This document shows positions 36,504-44,610 of a stretch of 64,000 nucleotides of DNA, in pieces. Under the pieces are notes generated by a model that was not told the origin of the DNA, made no database searches, and saw nothing but the letters and a program-made list of their open reading frames with translations. Position 1 is the first letter of the stretch. Each line of letters starts with the position of its first letter. This stretch comes from Pedobacter kyonggii (GTDB taxonomy: Bacteria > Bacteroidota > Bacteroidia > Sphingobacteriales > Sphingobacteriaceae), in contig NZ_SIXF01000011.1 in assembly GCF_004310665.1 (NCBI RefSeq), positions 62,001-126,000 on the forward strand. Direction: 5' to 3'. The position numbers and the translations under genes are program-made.

Positions 36504-37934
36504 ATGAAAAACAAAAAACAACTTTGCTTTGCGCTGCTTTTGATGATTTCAAGCGGTCTTTTAATGAACGCCTGTAAAAAAGCACCTGCTTCAGAACCAG
36601 AAGTAGTTGGCACAAAACCTACTACATTGGCAATTACTTCGGGAACCACGCCGCCGAGTTTTGTTACCAATACTAAAAACCTGAATATTGTAATGTTTGT
36701 GCCTACTGATAATCCGGCGCTTGCTGACTACAAGACCCGCTTAACCTCTTTATTGGTTCATTTTCAGGGTTGGTTCCATACCGAAATGTTAAGGTATGGC
36801 TATGATAAATACATGGGGCTTCCCAAAATTGACTCTACCGGATTGGTGCGTTTTATCGAAATACCCGCTCAGTTTGCACAATCGGCTTACCCTTACGCCG
36901 CCAGTACTTCGGCAACTAAAATCCTGAATGAAATTGCGGCTTACAAAGCTACACATGCTTCAGAGTTTTCAAATTCGAGCCACACCCTCATTTTATTGCC
37001 ACAGCGTACCGATGGCAGTTTCGATCAGCCTTTTTACGGTTATGGTAGAAATTGTTTTGCTACCGATAATTCAAATATGGCAGTTGATAAAATCCCTAAT
37101 GCAACATCAAATTTACTTGGTGGTATGCTGCACGAGCTTGGACATGGCTTAAATTTACCGCACAATCATGCCAAATATGCTTCAGAACAACCAACCTTAG
37201 GTACATCGCTAATGGGATCAGGAAATGTAACTTTCAGTAAAGGTCAGCCAACATTTTTAACAGAGGTTGATGCTGCCATTTTAAACCGTAACGAAGTATT
37301 CCAGAATCCTTTACCTACCGAAATACCTTATGAGGCAGCTACCACCACTATTAATGCACAGTTTGCCTATAATGCAACAACGCAGGCTTTCAATGTTACA
37401 GGTTCGTTTACCAGCAACAAAGAGGTAAATGATATTTTAATTTACATGGATCCAGATTTGGGTGGTAGTGATGCGGATTATAATGCAGTGGCGTGGAGAT
37501 CGAACCCAAGCATTGGAAATACAATTTCGGCAACCATTCCTTTTAGCGAGCTTTCTTATAAAAATAACGAAGCTTACAACATCAGGTTCAAACTGCTATT
37601 GAAAAATGGCGGTAATGTAAGCAAAACCTATTCATTTTCATTTTTAAATGGTGTGCCACAAATTGGTGCAAACGGTTCAGCTAAATTTCATCAGAATTCC
37701 AGTTATGGTGGCTATGGGGTATCGTTACCAGTTGGCCAGTATACCACAGCTGATTTAATTAGTCGCGGTATTAGCAATAACGATGTATCATCTGTTAATT
37801 TAGGTCTTGGCGTTAAAGTAATTATGTATGATGGAGATAACTTTACCGGAAGTAGCATCGAATTAACTTCGTCAAGTACGTATGTTTCTAGCTTTAATGA
37901 TAAGGCATCATCCATAAAAGTGATTGCCCTTTAA
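36504..37934 (+). CDS. secreted metzincin-type zinc metalloprotease with beta/gamma-crystallin-like C-terminus
   Basis: A 476-residue lipoprotein (lipobox LLMNAC, Cys24). The zinc-binding motif is HELGHGLNLPH: His210, Glu211, His214 and His220 fit HExxHxxNxxH of metzincins, and a Met-turn candidate follows (SLMGSGN). The last about 85 residues (KFHQNSSYGGYGVSLPVGQY, then MYDGDNFTGSSIELTSS) look like a beta/gamma-crystallin-type domain, which often binds calcium. In a glycan-utilisation locus such a protease probably opens the protein part of a glycoprotein. A middle all-beta region (about 270-385) may be a binding module. Confidence 0.8.
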   Translation: MKNKKQLCFALLLMISSGLLMNACKKAPASEPEVVGTKPTTLAITSGTTPPSFVTNTKNLNIVMFVPTDNPALADYKTRLTSLLVHFQGWFHTEMLRYGYDKYMGLPKIDSTGLVRFIEIPAQFAQSAYPYAASTSATKILNEIAAYKATHASEFSNSSHTLILLPQRTDGSFDQPFYGYGRNCFATDNSNMAVDKIPNATSNLLGGMLHELGHGLNLPHNHAKYASEQPTLGTSLMGSGNVTFSKGQPTFLTEVDAAILNRNEVFQNPLPTEIPYEAATTTINAQFAYNATTQAFNVTGSFTSNKEVNDILIYMDPDLGGSDADYNAVAWRSNPSIGNTISATIPFSELSYKNNEAYNIRFKLLLKNGGNVSKTYSFSFLNGVPQIGANGSAKFHQNSSYGGYGVSLPVGQYTTADLISRGISNNDVSSVNLGLGVKVIMYDGDNFTGSSIELTSSSTYVSSFNDKASSIKVIAL

Positions 37935-37986
37935 TTATTATATTTATAAACAGGCTTATGATAAATGGTTCAAAACGTAATCAAAA

Positions 37987-39644
37987 ATGAGAAAAACACT
38001 TTTTTTAAGTCTGTTATCTGCCCTGTTTGCCCAGCTACTGTTTGGGCAAACAGGGCAAAAAAATACATTGGAAGAATTTAAAGCTGATAAATATTCAACG
38101 GCATTTGCGCAGCAACCGGAGATTATTCCTATGCCAGTGCAATTTGTAAAAGGCAATGGCTATTATACCATAAATAATTACAATAGTATTAGTTGTAATA
38201 ACGAACAGCTAAAAACGATTGCTTACTATTTTCAGAACGAGTTATTAAGTCAAAAAGGAATTACCCTTCAGCAGAAAGTAAAATCGGCAAGTATTGTGCT
38301 GGTCCTAAAAGCAGGTCGCAAACATGCAGATTCATGTGCTTATCAGATTAGTATCAAACCTGACCAGATTATAGTTTCGGGTACACACCCTAACGGTATT
38401 TTTTACGGAGTAGTTTCGCTGTTGCAATTGGCACTAACCAATAAAAACAACAAGCTTCCGGTGGCAGAGATAAGTGATGCACCAGCTTATGGTTGGCGTG
38501 GCTTTATGCTTGACGAATCGCGTCATTTTTTTGGCAAACAAAAAGTAAAGTTCATTTTAAACTGGATGGCCTTTTATAAATTGAATACTTTTCACTGGCA
38601 TTTAACCGATGAACCTGCTTGGCGGTTGGAAATTAAGAAATATCCGAATCTGGCTCTTATTGGTGGCATTGGTGATTATTTAAACCCCAATTTGCCCGCT
38701 CAGTTTTACACACAGGCCGATATTAGGGAAATTGTGGCTTACGCTGCCGAGCGCTACATTAAAGTTATACCAGAAATTGATATGCCTGGGCATGCTACGG
38801 CAGCGAATAAAGCCTATCCGGAATATTCAGGGGGTGGTTCGATGGGGCATCCTGAGTTTACGTTTAACCCAGGACTGGAAAAAACCTATAGTTACTTAAC
38901 TGATATTCTAAAAGAAACCAATGTGCTTTTCCCTGCCGGATTAATCCATTTAGGGGGAGACGAAGTGAGTTATGGAAATGAAAAATGGAAAAGTAACCCT
39001 GATATTTTAAAACTCCGAGAGCGTGAAAAGCTTAAGGATGATGCTGCAGTAGAACATTATTTTATGAAACGTATGGCCGATTCGCTTTATCAATTAAATG
39101 CGAGGGCTATTTTTTGGGATGAAATGGCCGAAGCCGACTTACCAAAAGAGAAAACCATTATGTTTTGGTGGCGTCAGGAAAAACCTGAACAACTCCGTAC
39201 TGCTTTAGTAAAGGTTATCAAACGGTTTTATGCCCACGTTTGCCGCTATATTTTGATTTTGTTCAGGATAGCACCCATCAATACGGTAGGAAATGGAACA
39301 AACTGTATAGCCCCATTGAGCAGATATACCAGTTCGATGCACAGTCTTTTGCCGAAAATAAAAAAGAAAAACAGCTTATTTTAGGTATTCAGGCAAACCT
39401 TTGGACAGAAACAGTAGATAATAGCAACCGTTTAGATTACTTGCTTTTTCCGCGGATTGCTGCCCTGGCAGAAGCCGCATGGACACCGCAAAAACATAAA
39501 GATTTTAAAGCCTTCAGCAACAACCTAAGCCAGCATCTGGTACTTTATAGCAAAGCAGGACTTTATTATTATCATCCTTCAAAACCCTTACAAAACCCTG
39601 AAATACCGGTTAGGAGGAAGAAACCATTAAATTATAAAGATTAA
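37987..39644 (+). pseudogene. GH20 beta-N-acetylhexosaminidase interrupted by a one-base frameshift
   Basis: Codons from 37987 encode a signal peptide, the GH20b domain and most of the GH20 barrel, including FHWHLTDEPAWRLEIKKYP and the catalytic pair Asp325-Glu326 in LGGDEVSYGNEKW. At about 39210-39212 the sequence GTAAAGGT appears to have lost one A of GTAAAAGGT: after it, the family sequence continues in another frame (KGYQTVLCPRLPLYFDFVQ, then ILGIQANLWTET and LLFPRIAALAEAAWTP) to the TAA at 39642-39644. As read, the first frame stops at 39384 after a nonsense tail, losing the last barrel strands. Restoring one base gives about 552 residues, normal for the family. It is either a recent mutation or a sequencing error in a short homopolymer. 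Confidence 0.85.
38019..38057 (+). repeat. 15-bp perfect hairpin inside the signal-peptide coding region
   Basis: TGCCCTGTTTGCCCA at 38019-38033 is perfectly complementary to TGGGCAAACAGGGCA at 38043-38057, with a 9-base loop. It lies about 30 bases after the hexosaminidase start codon and overlaps the signal-peptide cleavage region (AQLLFGQ). It could slow translation or be an incidental duplication. Confidence 0.75.
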
Positions 39645-39668
39645 CAATAACACGAATAAAATTTGAAT

Positions 39669-41171
39669 ATGAAGAATATATTAAAGTTTGCCCTGGTTAT
39701 CCTTGTTGCTGTAGTTGTAGTAAGTCCTGCAGACGCACAATGGACAGGACCAAAAAGCAAACCTACAACAGAAGTTGAAGTTAAATACGGCACCTTAACA
39801 CCACCACACCGTGCTGATGCCGATATGGAAGCTTTTCGCAGTTATGGCTTAGGGCAGTTTATCCACTGGGGAATTTATTCTATTGCGGGTAACGAATGGA
39901 ACGGGGTAAGTGCAAGGGGAGGTGCAGCAGCATCAGAATGGATCCGCTCCTGGGGCGGGCCTACAGCGCCAAAAGATTGGACCAAAACTTACGATAACCT
40001 GTACAAGCAGTTTAATCCGAAAAACTTCGATGCTAAACGCTGGGCTAAACAAGCTAAGGATATGGGCGCAAAATATGTGATTTTTACCACCAAACATCAT
40101 GATGGCTTTGCACTTTGGCCAACCAAATATTCTGATTATAATGTTACTGCATCGCCGTATAAAAAAGATATTGTAAAACAGATTGTGGATGCCTATACCG
40201 CTGAAGGTATTGATGTATATCTCTATTTTTCTATTTTAGAATGGAACAACCCCAATTATATGGGTAAAGCCCCTAAAACAGACGAGGAGAAAGAGAAATT
40301 TAATAAATTTTTAGCTTATACCCGAAACCAACTTTTAGAGCAGTTGGATAACTATCCGAAAATTAAAGGTTTCTGGTTTGATGGTACCTGGGATGCTTCG
40401 TGGAAGAGCGCCTATCAGTTTACCTATAATTTAGAAAAAGAACTCCGCGAAAAACATCCTGGATTAATTATCGGCTCACGTTTCCGTAACGATGAACACG
40501 GCTCGAGGCACTTCGATTCGAATGGCAACATTTTAGGTGATTACGAACAAGGCTGGGAGCGTAAGTTACCTGCTGAATTTGAGTGGTTAAACGGTAACGA
40601 TTGGGATGCGGTAATGACTATCCCGCCAAACGGTTGGGGATATATGAAAGACTGGTCGGGGATTTATACCAAAACCACCGACGATTTATTGGATATGCTG
40701 ATGCGTTCGGTATCAATGAATGGCAATTTTGTACTAAACTTTGGGCCCGATGGCAATGGAAATATGCATCCCGAGGAGGATAAAATTGCAAAGGAAATCG
40801 GCGAGTGGATAAAAATAAATGCCGAGGCGGTATATGGCGTGCGCCATGCTGCATTAACCCCTTCTAAATTAGGCTACTTTACTCAAAAAAACGATAACCT
40901 TTATTTAACGGTTTTTAACCAACCCGTAAATGGTATTGTGCGCATTGCAGTACCCAAAAATTCAAAACAAGTTCCGGGTACAGCTGCGCTTTTAATCGAC
41001 AGCAAAAATTTGGAATTAAAACAATCAGACATCGGATTGGATCTGGATAAGAATACCTATTACGATGTAATATTGCCAAAAGATTTTCAACCCAACAAAG
41101 CATTTGTAATTAAAATGAAACTGGTGGTGCCAAAAGCAAAAGCAGCAAAGTTAATGGATGCTAAAATGTAG
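39669..41171 (+). CDS. GH29-family alpha-L-fucosidase
   Basis: A 500-residue exported enzyme with signal peptide MKNILKFALVILVAVVVVSP. The ATG at 39669 is used; a TTG two codons upstream is possible. GH29 landmarks are LGQFIHWGIYSIAGNEWNG, the TKHHDGFALWPTKYSDY substrate-binding motif, and nucleophile Asp in GFWFDGTWDASW. The C-terminal catalytic-domain end has LLDMLMRSVSMNGNFVLNFG. It contains the classic TKHHDGF and WFDG motifs, whereas the GH29 at 16488 is divergent, so the two probably cut different fucose linkages. It is 25 bases after the hexosaminidase frame. Confidence 0.93.
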   Translation: MKNILKFALVILVAVVVVSPADAQWTGPKSKPTTEVEVKYGTLTPPHRADADMEAFRSYGLGQFIHWGIYSIAGNEWNGVSARGGAAASEWIRSWGGPTAPKDWTKTYDNLYKQFNPKNFDAKRWAKQAKDMGAKYVIFTTKHHDGFALWPTKYSDYNVTASPYKKDIVKQIVDAYTAEGIDVYLYFSILEWNNPNYMGKAPKTDEEKEKFNKFLAYTRNQLLEQLDNYPKIKGFWFDGTWDASWKSAYQFTYNLEKELREKHPGLIIGSRFRNDEHGSRHFDSNGNILGDYEQGWERKLPAEFEWLNGNDWDAVMTIPPNGWGYMKDWSGIYTKTTDDLLDMLMRSVSMNGNFVLNFGPDGNGNMHPEEDKIAKEIGEWIKINAEAVYGVRHAALTPSKLGYFTQKNDNLYLTVFNQPVNGIVRIAVPKNSKQVPGTAALLIDSKNLELKQSDIGLDLDKNTYYDVILPKDFQPNKAFVIKMKLVVPKAKAAKLMDAKM

Positions 41172-41373
41172 CCTGGATGAACCGTTATTTTCCTAATTTT
41201 TTTTGAAGTAAGATTTAAAGAGCCGTACGGTTTAAACTATCTGACCAGGCTTTGCGATAAAAGGAAGGCAAGGCCGAGAGGGCATAAACCAGTTTGGACA
41301 GGAAGATTTAAATGTAAACGACATAGTAATGAATAGGTTGATTAGTGCCCGAATTACCGTCTATATCAAACGT

Positions 41374-41396
41374 ACATCAGACTGGTTATCTGATGT
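41374..41396. repeat. ACATCAGA/TCTGATGT hairpin
   Basis: A perfect 8-bp inverted repeat with a 7-base loop, loosely similar to the TGTCAGATG palindrome family. Confidence 0.5.
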
Positions 41397-41529
41397 TAAC
41401 CTTGGTAAATACATTTATTTGGTTAGTTAATGATTGCGTAGCGATGGATGTTTCTACGCAATCTTAATCCTAACCTAATGGCTATAAATCCATATTATCA
41501 AATCAAATAATCCTTAAGCCCGATATCTT

Positions 41530-41592
41530 AATATAAATCACAGGTGCAATAATATAAATAGCGGGTGCGGTAATATAAATCGCGCTATTGGC
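41530..41592. repeat. three tandem copies of a 21-base repeat
   Basis: The units start AATATAAATCACAGG, AATATAAATAGCGGG and AATATAAATCGCGCT at 41530, 41551 and 41572. The first nine bases are identical in all three and the rest is partly conserved. The 21-base period equals two helical turns, so copies would face the same side of the DNA. Confidence 0.7.
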
Positions 41593-41732
41593 GTGATACA
41601 TTTAATATTGAATTAAAACTGCACCGTAACTTTAATAATTTCATAACGCTAGCTAACTATTTTACTAATAACATTGGTTCATCTTTGTAAAAAGACCTTA
41701 ACCAAATAATAGGATAATTTAAGCACATTGAT

Positions 41733-42008
41733 ATGAGACTGATTTCTTGCGTAGCGCTTTTAATGGTTATACCAGCAGTTGGGCTTTTAACCAAAGCGAA
41801 TAAATTTACTGATGATAAAAGCCCTGAAGCCTCAGTACATGAGCATATTGTAAATGATTCAGCTTCATTAAAATTGTTTAATCATGTTGATACTGCTGCT
41901 AAATTTGAGGGTGCACCTGTTGTATTTACAACTGATTATCGGTTGAATTTTTTAAAGCCCGTGTATCTCCATTCAAACCCTTTATTTACAATTAATAAAA
42001 TAAAGTAA
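41733..42008 (+). CDS. small exported protein of unknown function
   Basis: A 91-residue protein with a plausible signal peptide (LISCVALLMVIPAVGLLT) and a short polar mature part (about 70 residues) without cysteines or a known motif. It stands alone downstream of the tandem repeat. Its reality rests on the signal peptide and isolated position. Confidence 0.45.
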   Translation: MRLISCVALLMVIPAVGLLTKANKFTDDKSPEASVHEHIVNDSASLKLFNHVDTAAKFEGAPVVFTTDYRLNFLKPVYLHSNPLFTINKIK

Positions 42009-42094
42009 TTCTATCAATTACGAATATGTCATCAACCTCCGTTGTCTTTGAAAAATTCTAACCTCTGTCATTGACAGATTCCAATAGAAAGGTT

Positions 42095-42154
42095 CGTCAT
42101 TGCGAGAAGGAACGACGAAGCAATCTTTCTTGCCCGTGATTCGCTATAAAGATT
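42095..42154. repeat. GTCATTGCGAG...GAAGCAATCT element, copy 3
   Basis: It begins CGTCATTGCGAG and continues through CGACGAAGCAATCTTT; AATCTTT can pair with AAAGATT at 42148-42154. It shares the core with the elements at 21535 and 35991. Confidence 0.7.
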
Positions 42155-42173
42155 ATCATGTGGTGTCAGATAT

Positions 42174-42195
42174 TTCTATCTGACACTTTGTTTGA
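42174..42195. repeat. TGTCAGATA/TATCTGACA palindrome, copy 3
   Basis: A perfect 9-bp stem with loop TTTC, a variant of the family at 18499. Confidence 0.65.
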
Positions 42196-42226
42196 TCCTT
42201 TATTCCAGTTTCTAAATGGTTCTCAT

Positions 42227-42248
42227 TGCCAGATGGTAACATCTGGCA
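42227..42248. repeat. TGCCAGATG/CATCTGGCA palindrome, copy 4
   Basis: A perfect 9-bp stem with loop GTAA, 31 bases from copy 3 and just downstream of the HAD phosphatase gene end. Confidence 0.65.
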
Positions 42249-42272
42249 GCACGTTTAAGTTCGAAAATCACA

Positions 42273-43055
42273 CTACTTACCTTCCCACCAGGCTAAAGGA
42301 AATTTAATCTCATCAACAGAGCTTGCAATCATATCAGGTTTAAAAGCATAATGCCCTAAAGTATCCTTGCTTGAGATGCCCGAAAGTACCAGAATGGTTT
42401 TATAGCCCATTTGTACACCTCCCTGTATATCAGTTTCCATGGTATCGCCAATAACCGTAGTTTCACTGGTTTCCAATCCTAAAAATTTACGTGCCGAGCG
42501 CATCATCACCGGACTTGGTTTACCTGTAACAAAAGCTTTTCGGCCGGTTGCTTCTTCAATCATGGCAGTAGTTGCAGCAATACCTAAATTATTCCATCCT
42601 GGTTTTTTGGGCGATGGATCTCTGTTGGTGGTGATAAATTTAGCTCCCGCAAGAATCATATCAACAGCACGCTGCACCATTTCGAGCGTAAAGTTTCTAC
42701 CTTCTCCCAGTACCACAAATTCCGGATCGGTGTTTACCAAAGTAATACCATGATCGTGCAAACTGCTTAATAAACCACCTTCTCCCAATACATACGCGGT
42801 ACCATTCGGGCTTTGATCGGACAGAAATTTTCCAGTAGCCATCGCACTGGTGTATACATGGCTTTCTTCTACCTTTATACCTAATCCTTTAAGTTTTCGT
42901 ACTACCTCCAAAGCTGTTCTCTGACTATTGTTGGTCATAAATGCAAAAGGAATATCTTCATCAATTAAGTTTTTAATGAATTTATCAGCACCAAATATCA
43001 ATTCTTCCCCGCTATAAATCACCCCATCCATATCTATTAATAATCCTTGTTTCAT
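42273..43055 (-). CDS. HAD-IIA (NagD-like) phosphatase
   Basis: A 260-residue cytoplasmic phosphatase of the HAD superfamily. Motif I is LLIDMDGVIYSGEE at the very N-terminus (nucleophile Asp8), motif II TNNSQRT follows at about 41-47, and the C-terminal motifs include the FVTGKPSPVM lysine and VIGDTMETDIQGG with the metal-binding Asp. The C2-type cap between motifs II and III fits the NagD/PGP branch. In E. coli NagD belongs to the N-acetylglucosamine operon; here the neighbouring hexosaminidase locus makes a sugar-phosphate role conceivable but unproven. It is divergent from the lipoprotein gene at 43265. Confidence 0.88.
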   Translation of the reverse strand: MKQGLLIDMDGVIYSGEELIFGADKFIKNLIDEDIPFAFMTNNSQRTALEVVRKLKGLGIKVEESHVYTSAMATGKFLSDQSPNGTAYVLGEGGLLSSLHDHGITLVNTDPEFVVLGEGRNFTLEMVQRAVDMILAGAKFITTNRDPSPKKPGWNNLGIAATTAMIEEATGRKAFVTGKPSPVMMRSARKFLGLETSETTVIGDTMETDIQGGVQMGYKTILVLSGISSKDTLGHYAFKPDMIASSVDEIKFPLAWWEGK

Positions 43056-43212
43056 GTTTTTGTAGATTTAATCTGTTTAGATGCAAACTTAATATTTTCT
43101 TGTTCAATCAGTGTTAAGATAAAGTCTTTAGGTAGTCAGTTTTTACCCAAACTCATCCTGCTAAGTTGAGTGGTATTTCTTTCCTGTTCATTTATTTAAT
43201 AAGAAATTAATG

Positions 43213-43234
43213 TTCGAATTGTAGCGTATTCGAA
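43213..43234. promoter_or_regulatory. operator-like inverted repeat
   Basis: TTCGAAT at 43213-43219 and ATTCGAA at 43228-43234 form a perfect 7-bp dyad with an 8-base spacer in the divergent region between the HAD and lipoprotein genes. It has the size and place of a dimeric regulator site. Confidence 0.4.
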
Positions 43235-43264
43235 ATTTCTATCGTATTCATAGAAAATTAAATT

Positions 43265-43789
43265 ATGAGAAACGCTTTTAAAGTAACCGCCGTCTTTTTG
43301 ATTGTATTAACCACCTTGAGTGCTTGCAAAAAGAAAACTGATGACCCAGATGATTTTACCATTGATACGCAAAACCTAACGCCTTGTACCGGGGGAACCT
43401 GCCTGTTTGAGTATACTAATTATGCAGCAATGGTTGATCAGCAGATTGCACTTACCACCGGGCAACACCGGATTTTTTTTGCTACGAAAAGTAATAGCTT
43501 CAGCACCACGCGGATATACATGCAAGCACCAATGCAGGGTGATAAATTTTTAATAACGGCTGCTGATATTCTGGCTGGAAAGGTAAAACATCTGTTTTCT
43601 TGCTCCTCATGCGATTATTACAACTTAACTCCAATTGCAGGTACAGTTAAAGGAATTAAAGTGGCTAATACTAATAATTCAGCTGAAAAATGGTTGCTGG
43701 ATGCTCATATTGTTGTAGCCGCCGAAAAATCTAAAATACCTGTAGATACCATCCATATTAAACAATATTTTACTTTGGCAGTAAAGTAA
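43265..43789 (+). CDS. lipoprotein of unknown function
   Basis: A 174-residue lipoprotein (lipobox LSAC, Cys21) with KKKTDDPDDF after the lipidated Cys, as in many Pedobacter-type lipoproteins. The mature part is probably all-beta, with two cysteine pairs (TPCTGGTCLF and FSCSSCDYY), which could be disulfides or a metal site. No family was recognised. It stands alone between a divergent phosphatase and a convergent esterase. Confidence 0.7.
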   Translation: MRNAFKVTAVFLIVLTTLSACKKKTDDPDDFTIDTQNLTPCTGGTCLFEYTNYAAMVDQQIALTTGQHRIFFATKSNSFSTTRIYMQAPMQGDKFLITAADILAGKVKHLFSCSSCDYYNLTPIAGTVKGIKVANTNNSAEKWLLDAHIVVAAEKSKIPVDTIHIKQYFTLAVK

Positions 43790-43794
43790 GATAG

Positions 43795-43840
43795 GGTGCC
43801 TATGTTATGTAATAATTAAATGTACATAGGCGCCATTTTT
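43795..43840. terminator. bidirectional terminator overlapping the esterase 3' end
   Basis: GGTGCCTATGT at 43795-43805 pairs with ACATAGGCGCC at 43824-43834 (10 pairs plus one G-T), followed by ATTTTT on the plus strand. The distal arm also encodes the last codons of the minus-strand esterase. Confidence 0.75.
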
Positions 43841-44553
43841 CGCCAGTAATGGGGGCGGTGCGCATTGCTTTCCCAGGTATGAAACTGGTTGGGCACACCT
43901 TTTTCCCATAATAAACTACTAAGATGTTGGTTTCCGCTCAAGAAAGGATCAGTTTCGCCTACCGCCAGAATAATTTCCATGTTTCTAACTGCTGATAGCA
44001 GTCGATCATCATTTAAGTTGGCAATGTACTGTGCTGGCATATTAAAATAAACGGCTTCACTGTGAAACCCGTTAAGCAGGTCTCTAAAATCGCCTATATT
44101 GTCTGTAAGATCGTATCTTCCACTAATACCAACAGCTTTTTTAAATAACCAGGGATATTTCATGGCCAGGTTTATGGCGTGGTAAGCGCCCATGCTACAG
44201 CCGGCAGTTTCTACATAATCGCCATCGTTTTTCTGATAGATAAGCGATAATACTTCTTCGAGGAGATATTTTTCATATTGTAAATGCCTGTCTATCCGTA
44301 CCGATGGAAATACCTCATCATTATAAAAGCTCTCTCCATCTATGCTATCAACACAGAAAATTTGAAGTTCGCCATTTTCAATCCGCGCACTTAAAGAAGC
44401 TATAATTCCCCAGTTTTCGTAATCATAAAATCTGGCCATGCGGGTGGGAAAAAAGATAACTGCTCTTCCGGCATGACCGAAAACAAGTAGTTCCATATCC
44501 CGTTGAAGATTATGGCTGAACCATTTATGATATTCCCTGTTCATTGGCTTCAA
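43816..44553 (-). CDS. putative esterase, alpha/beta hydrolase fold
   Basis: A 245-residue protein without signal peptide. It resembles the esterase D/putative-esterase family: the nucleophile elbow is GCSMGAYHA (Ser at about residue 139), preceded by a GDYVETA strand. The C-terminal ILAVGETDPFLSG supplies an acidic residue and ESNAHRPHYWR the likely catalytic His. Substrate is unknown. A second in-frame ATG lies three codons downstream (44544). It is followed, 57 bases apart, by an SGNH hydrolase on the same strand (upstream in transcription), so both may be one unit. Confidence 0.78.
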   Translation of the reverse strand: MKPMNREYHKWFSHNLQRDMELLVFGHAGRAVIFFPTRMARFYDYENWGIIASLSARIENGELQIFCVDSIDGESFYNDEVFPSVRIDRHLQYEKYLLEEVLSLIYQKNDGDYVETAGCSMGAYHAINLAMKYPWLFKKAVGISGRYDLTDNIGDFRDLLNGFHSEAVYFNMPAQYIANLNDDRLLSAVRNMEIILAVGETDPFLSGNQHLSSLLWEKGVPNQFHTWESNAHRPHYWRKMAPMYI

Positions 44554-44610
44554 TTCTTTTGTCGAAAATTAATGCATGTATGTTATCGGGATATTAATTA
44601 AGCGTAATGA

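Larger units (their letters stand above)
41172..41732. other. non-coding gap with a tandem repeat and a hairpin
   Basis: About 560 bases with no credible gene. It contains a hairpin at 41374-41396 and three tandem copies of a 21-base unit at 41530-41592. A near-consensus -7 box (CATCTTTG) lies at about 41679-41686, ahead of the small secreted-protein gene. Confidence 0.6.

Noticed and set aside
39240-39644. Separate 134-residue gene
   Set aside because: Its sequence is the C-terminal GH20 barrel continuing from the preceding frame, so it is part of the frameshifted hexosaminidase, not a gene.
41530-41592. CRISPR array
   Set aside because: The 21-base units are contiguous, without unique spacers, and no cas gene is present.
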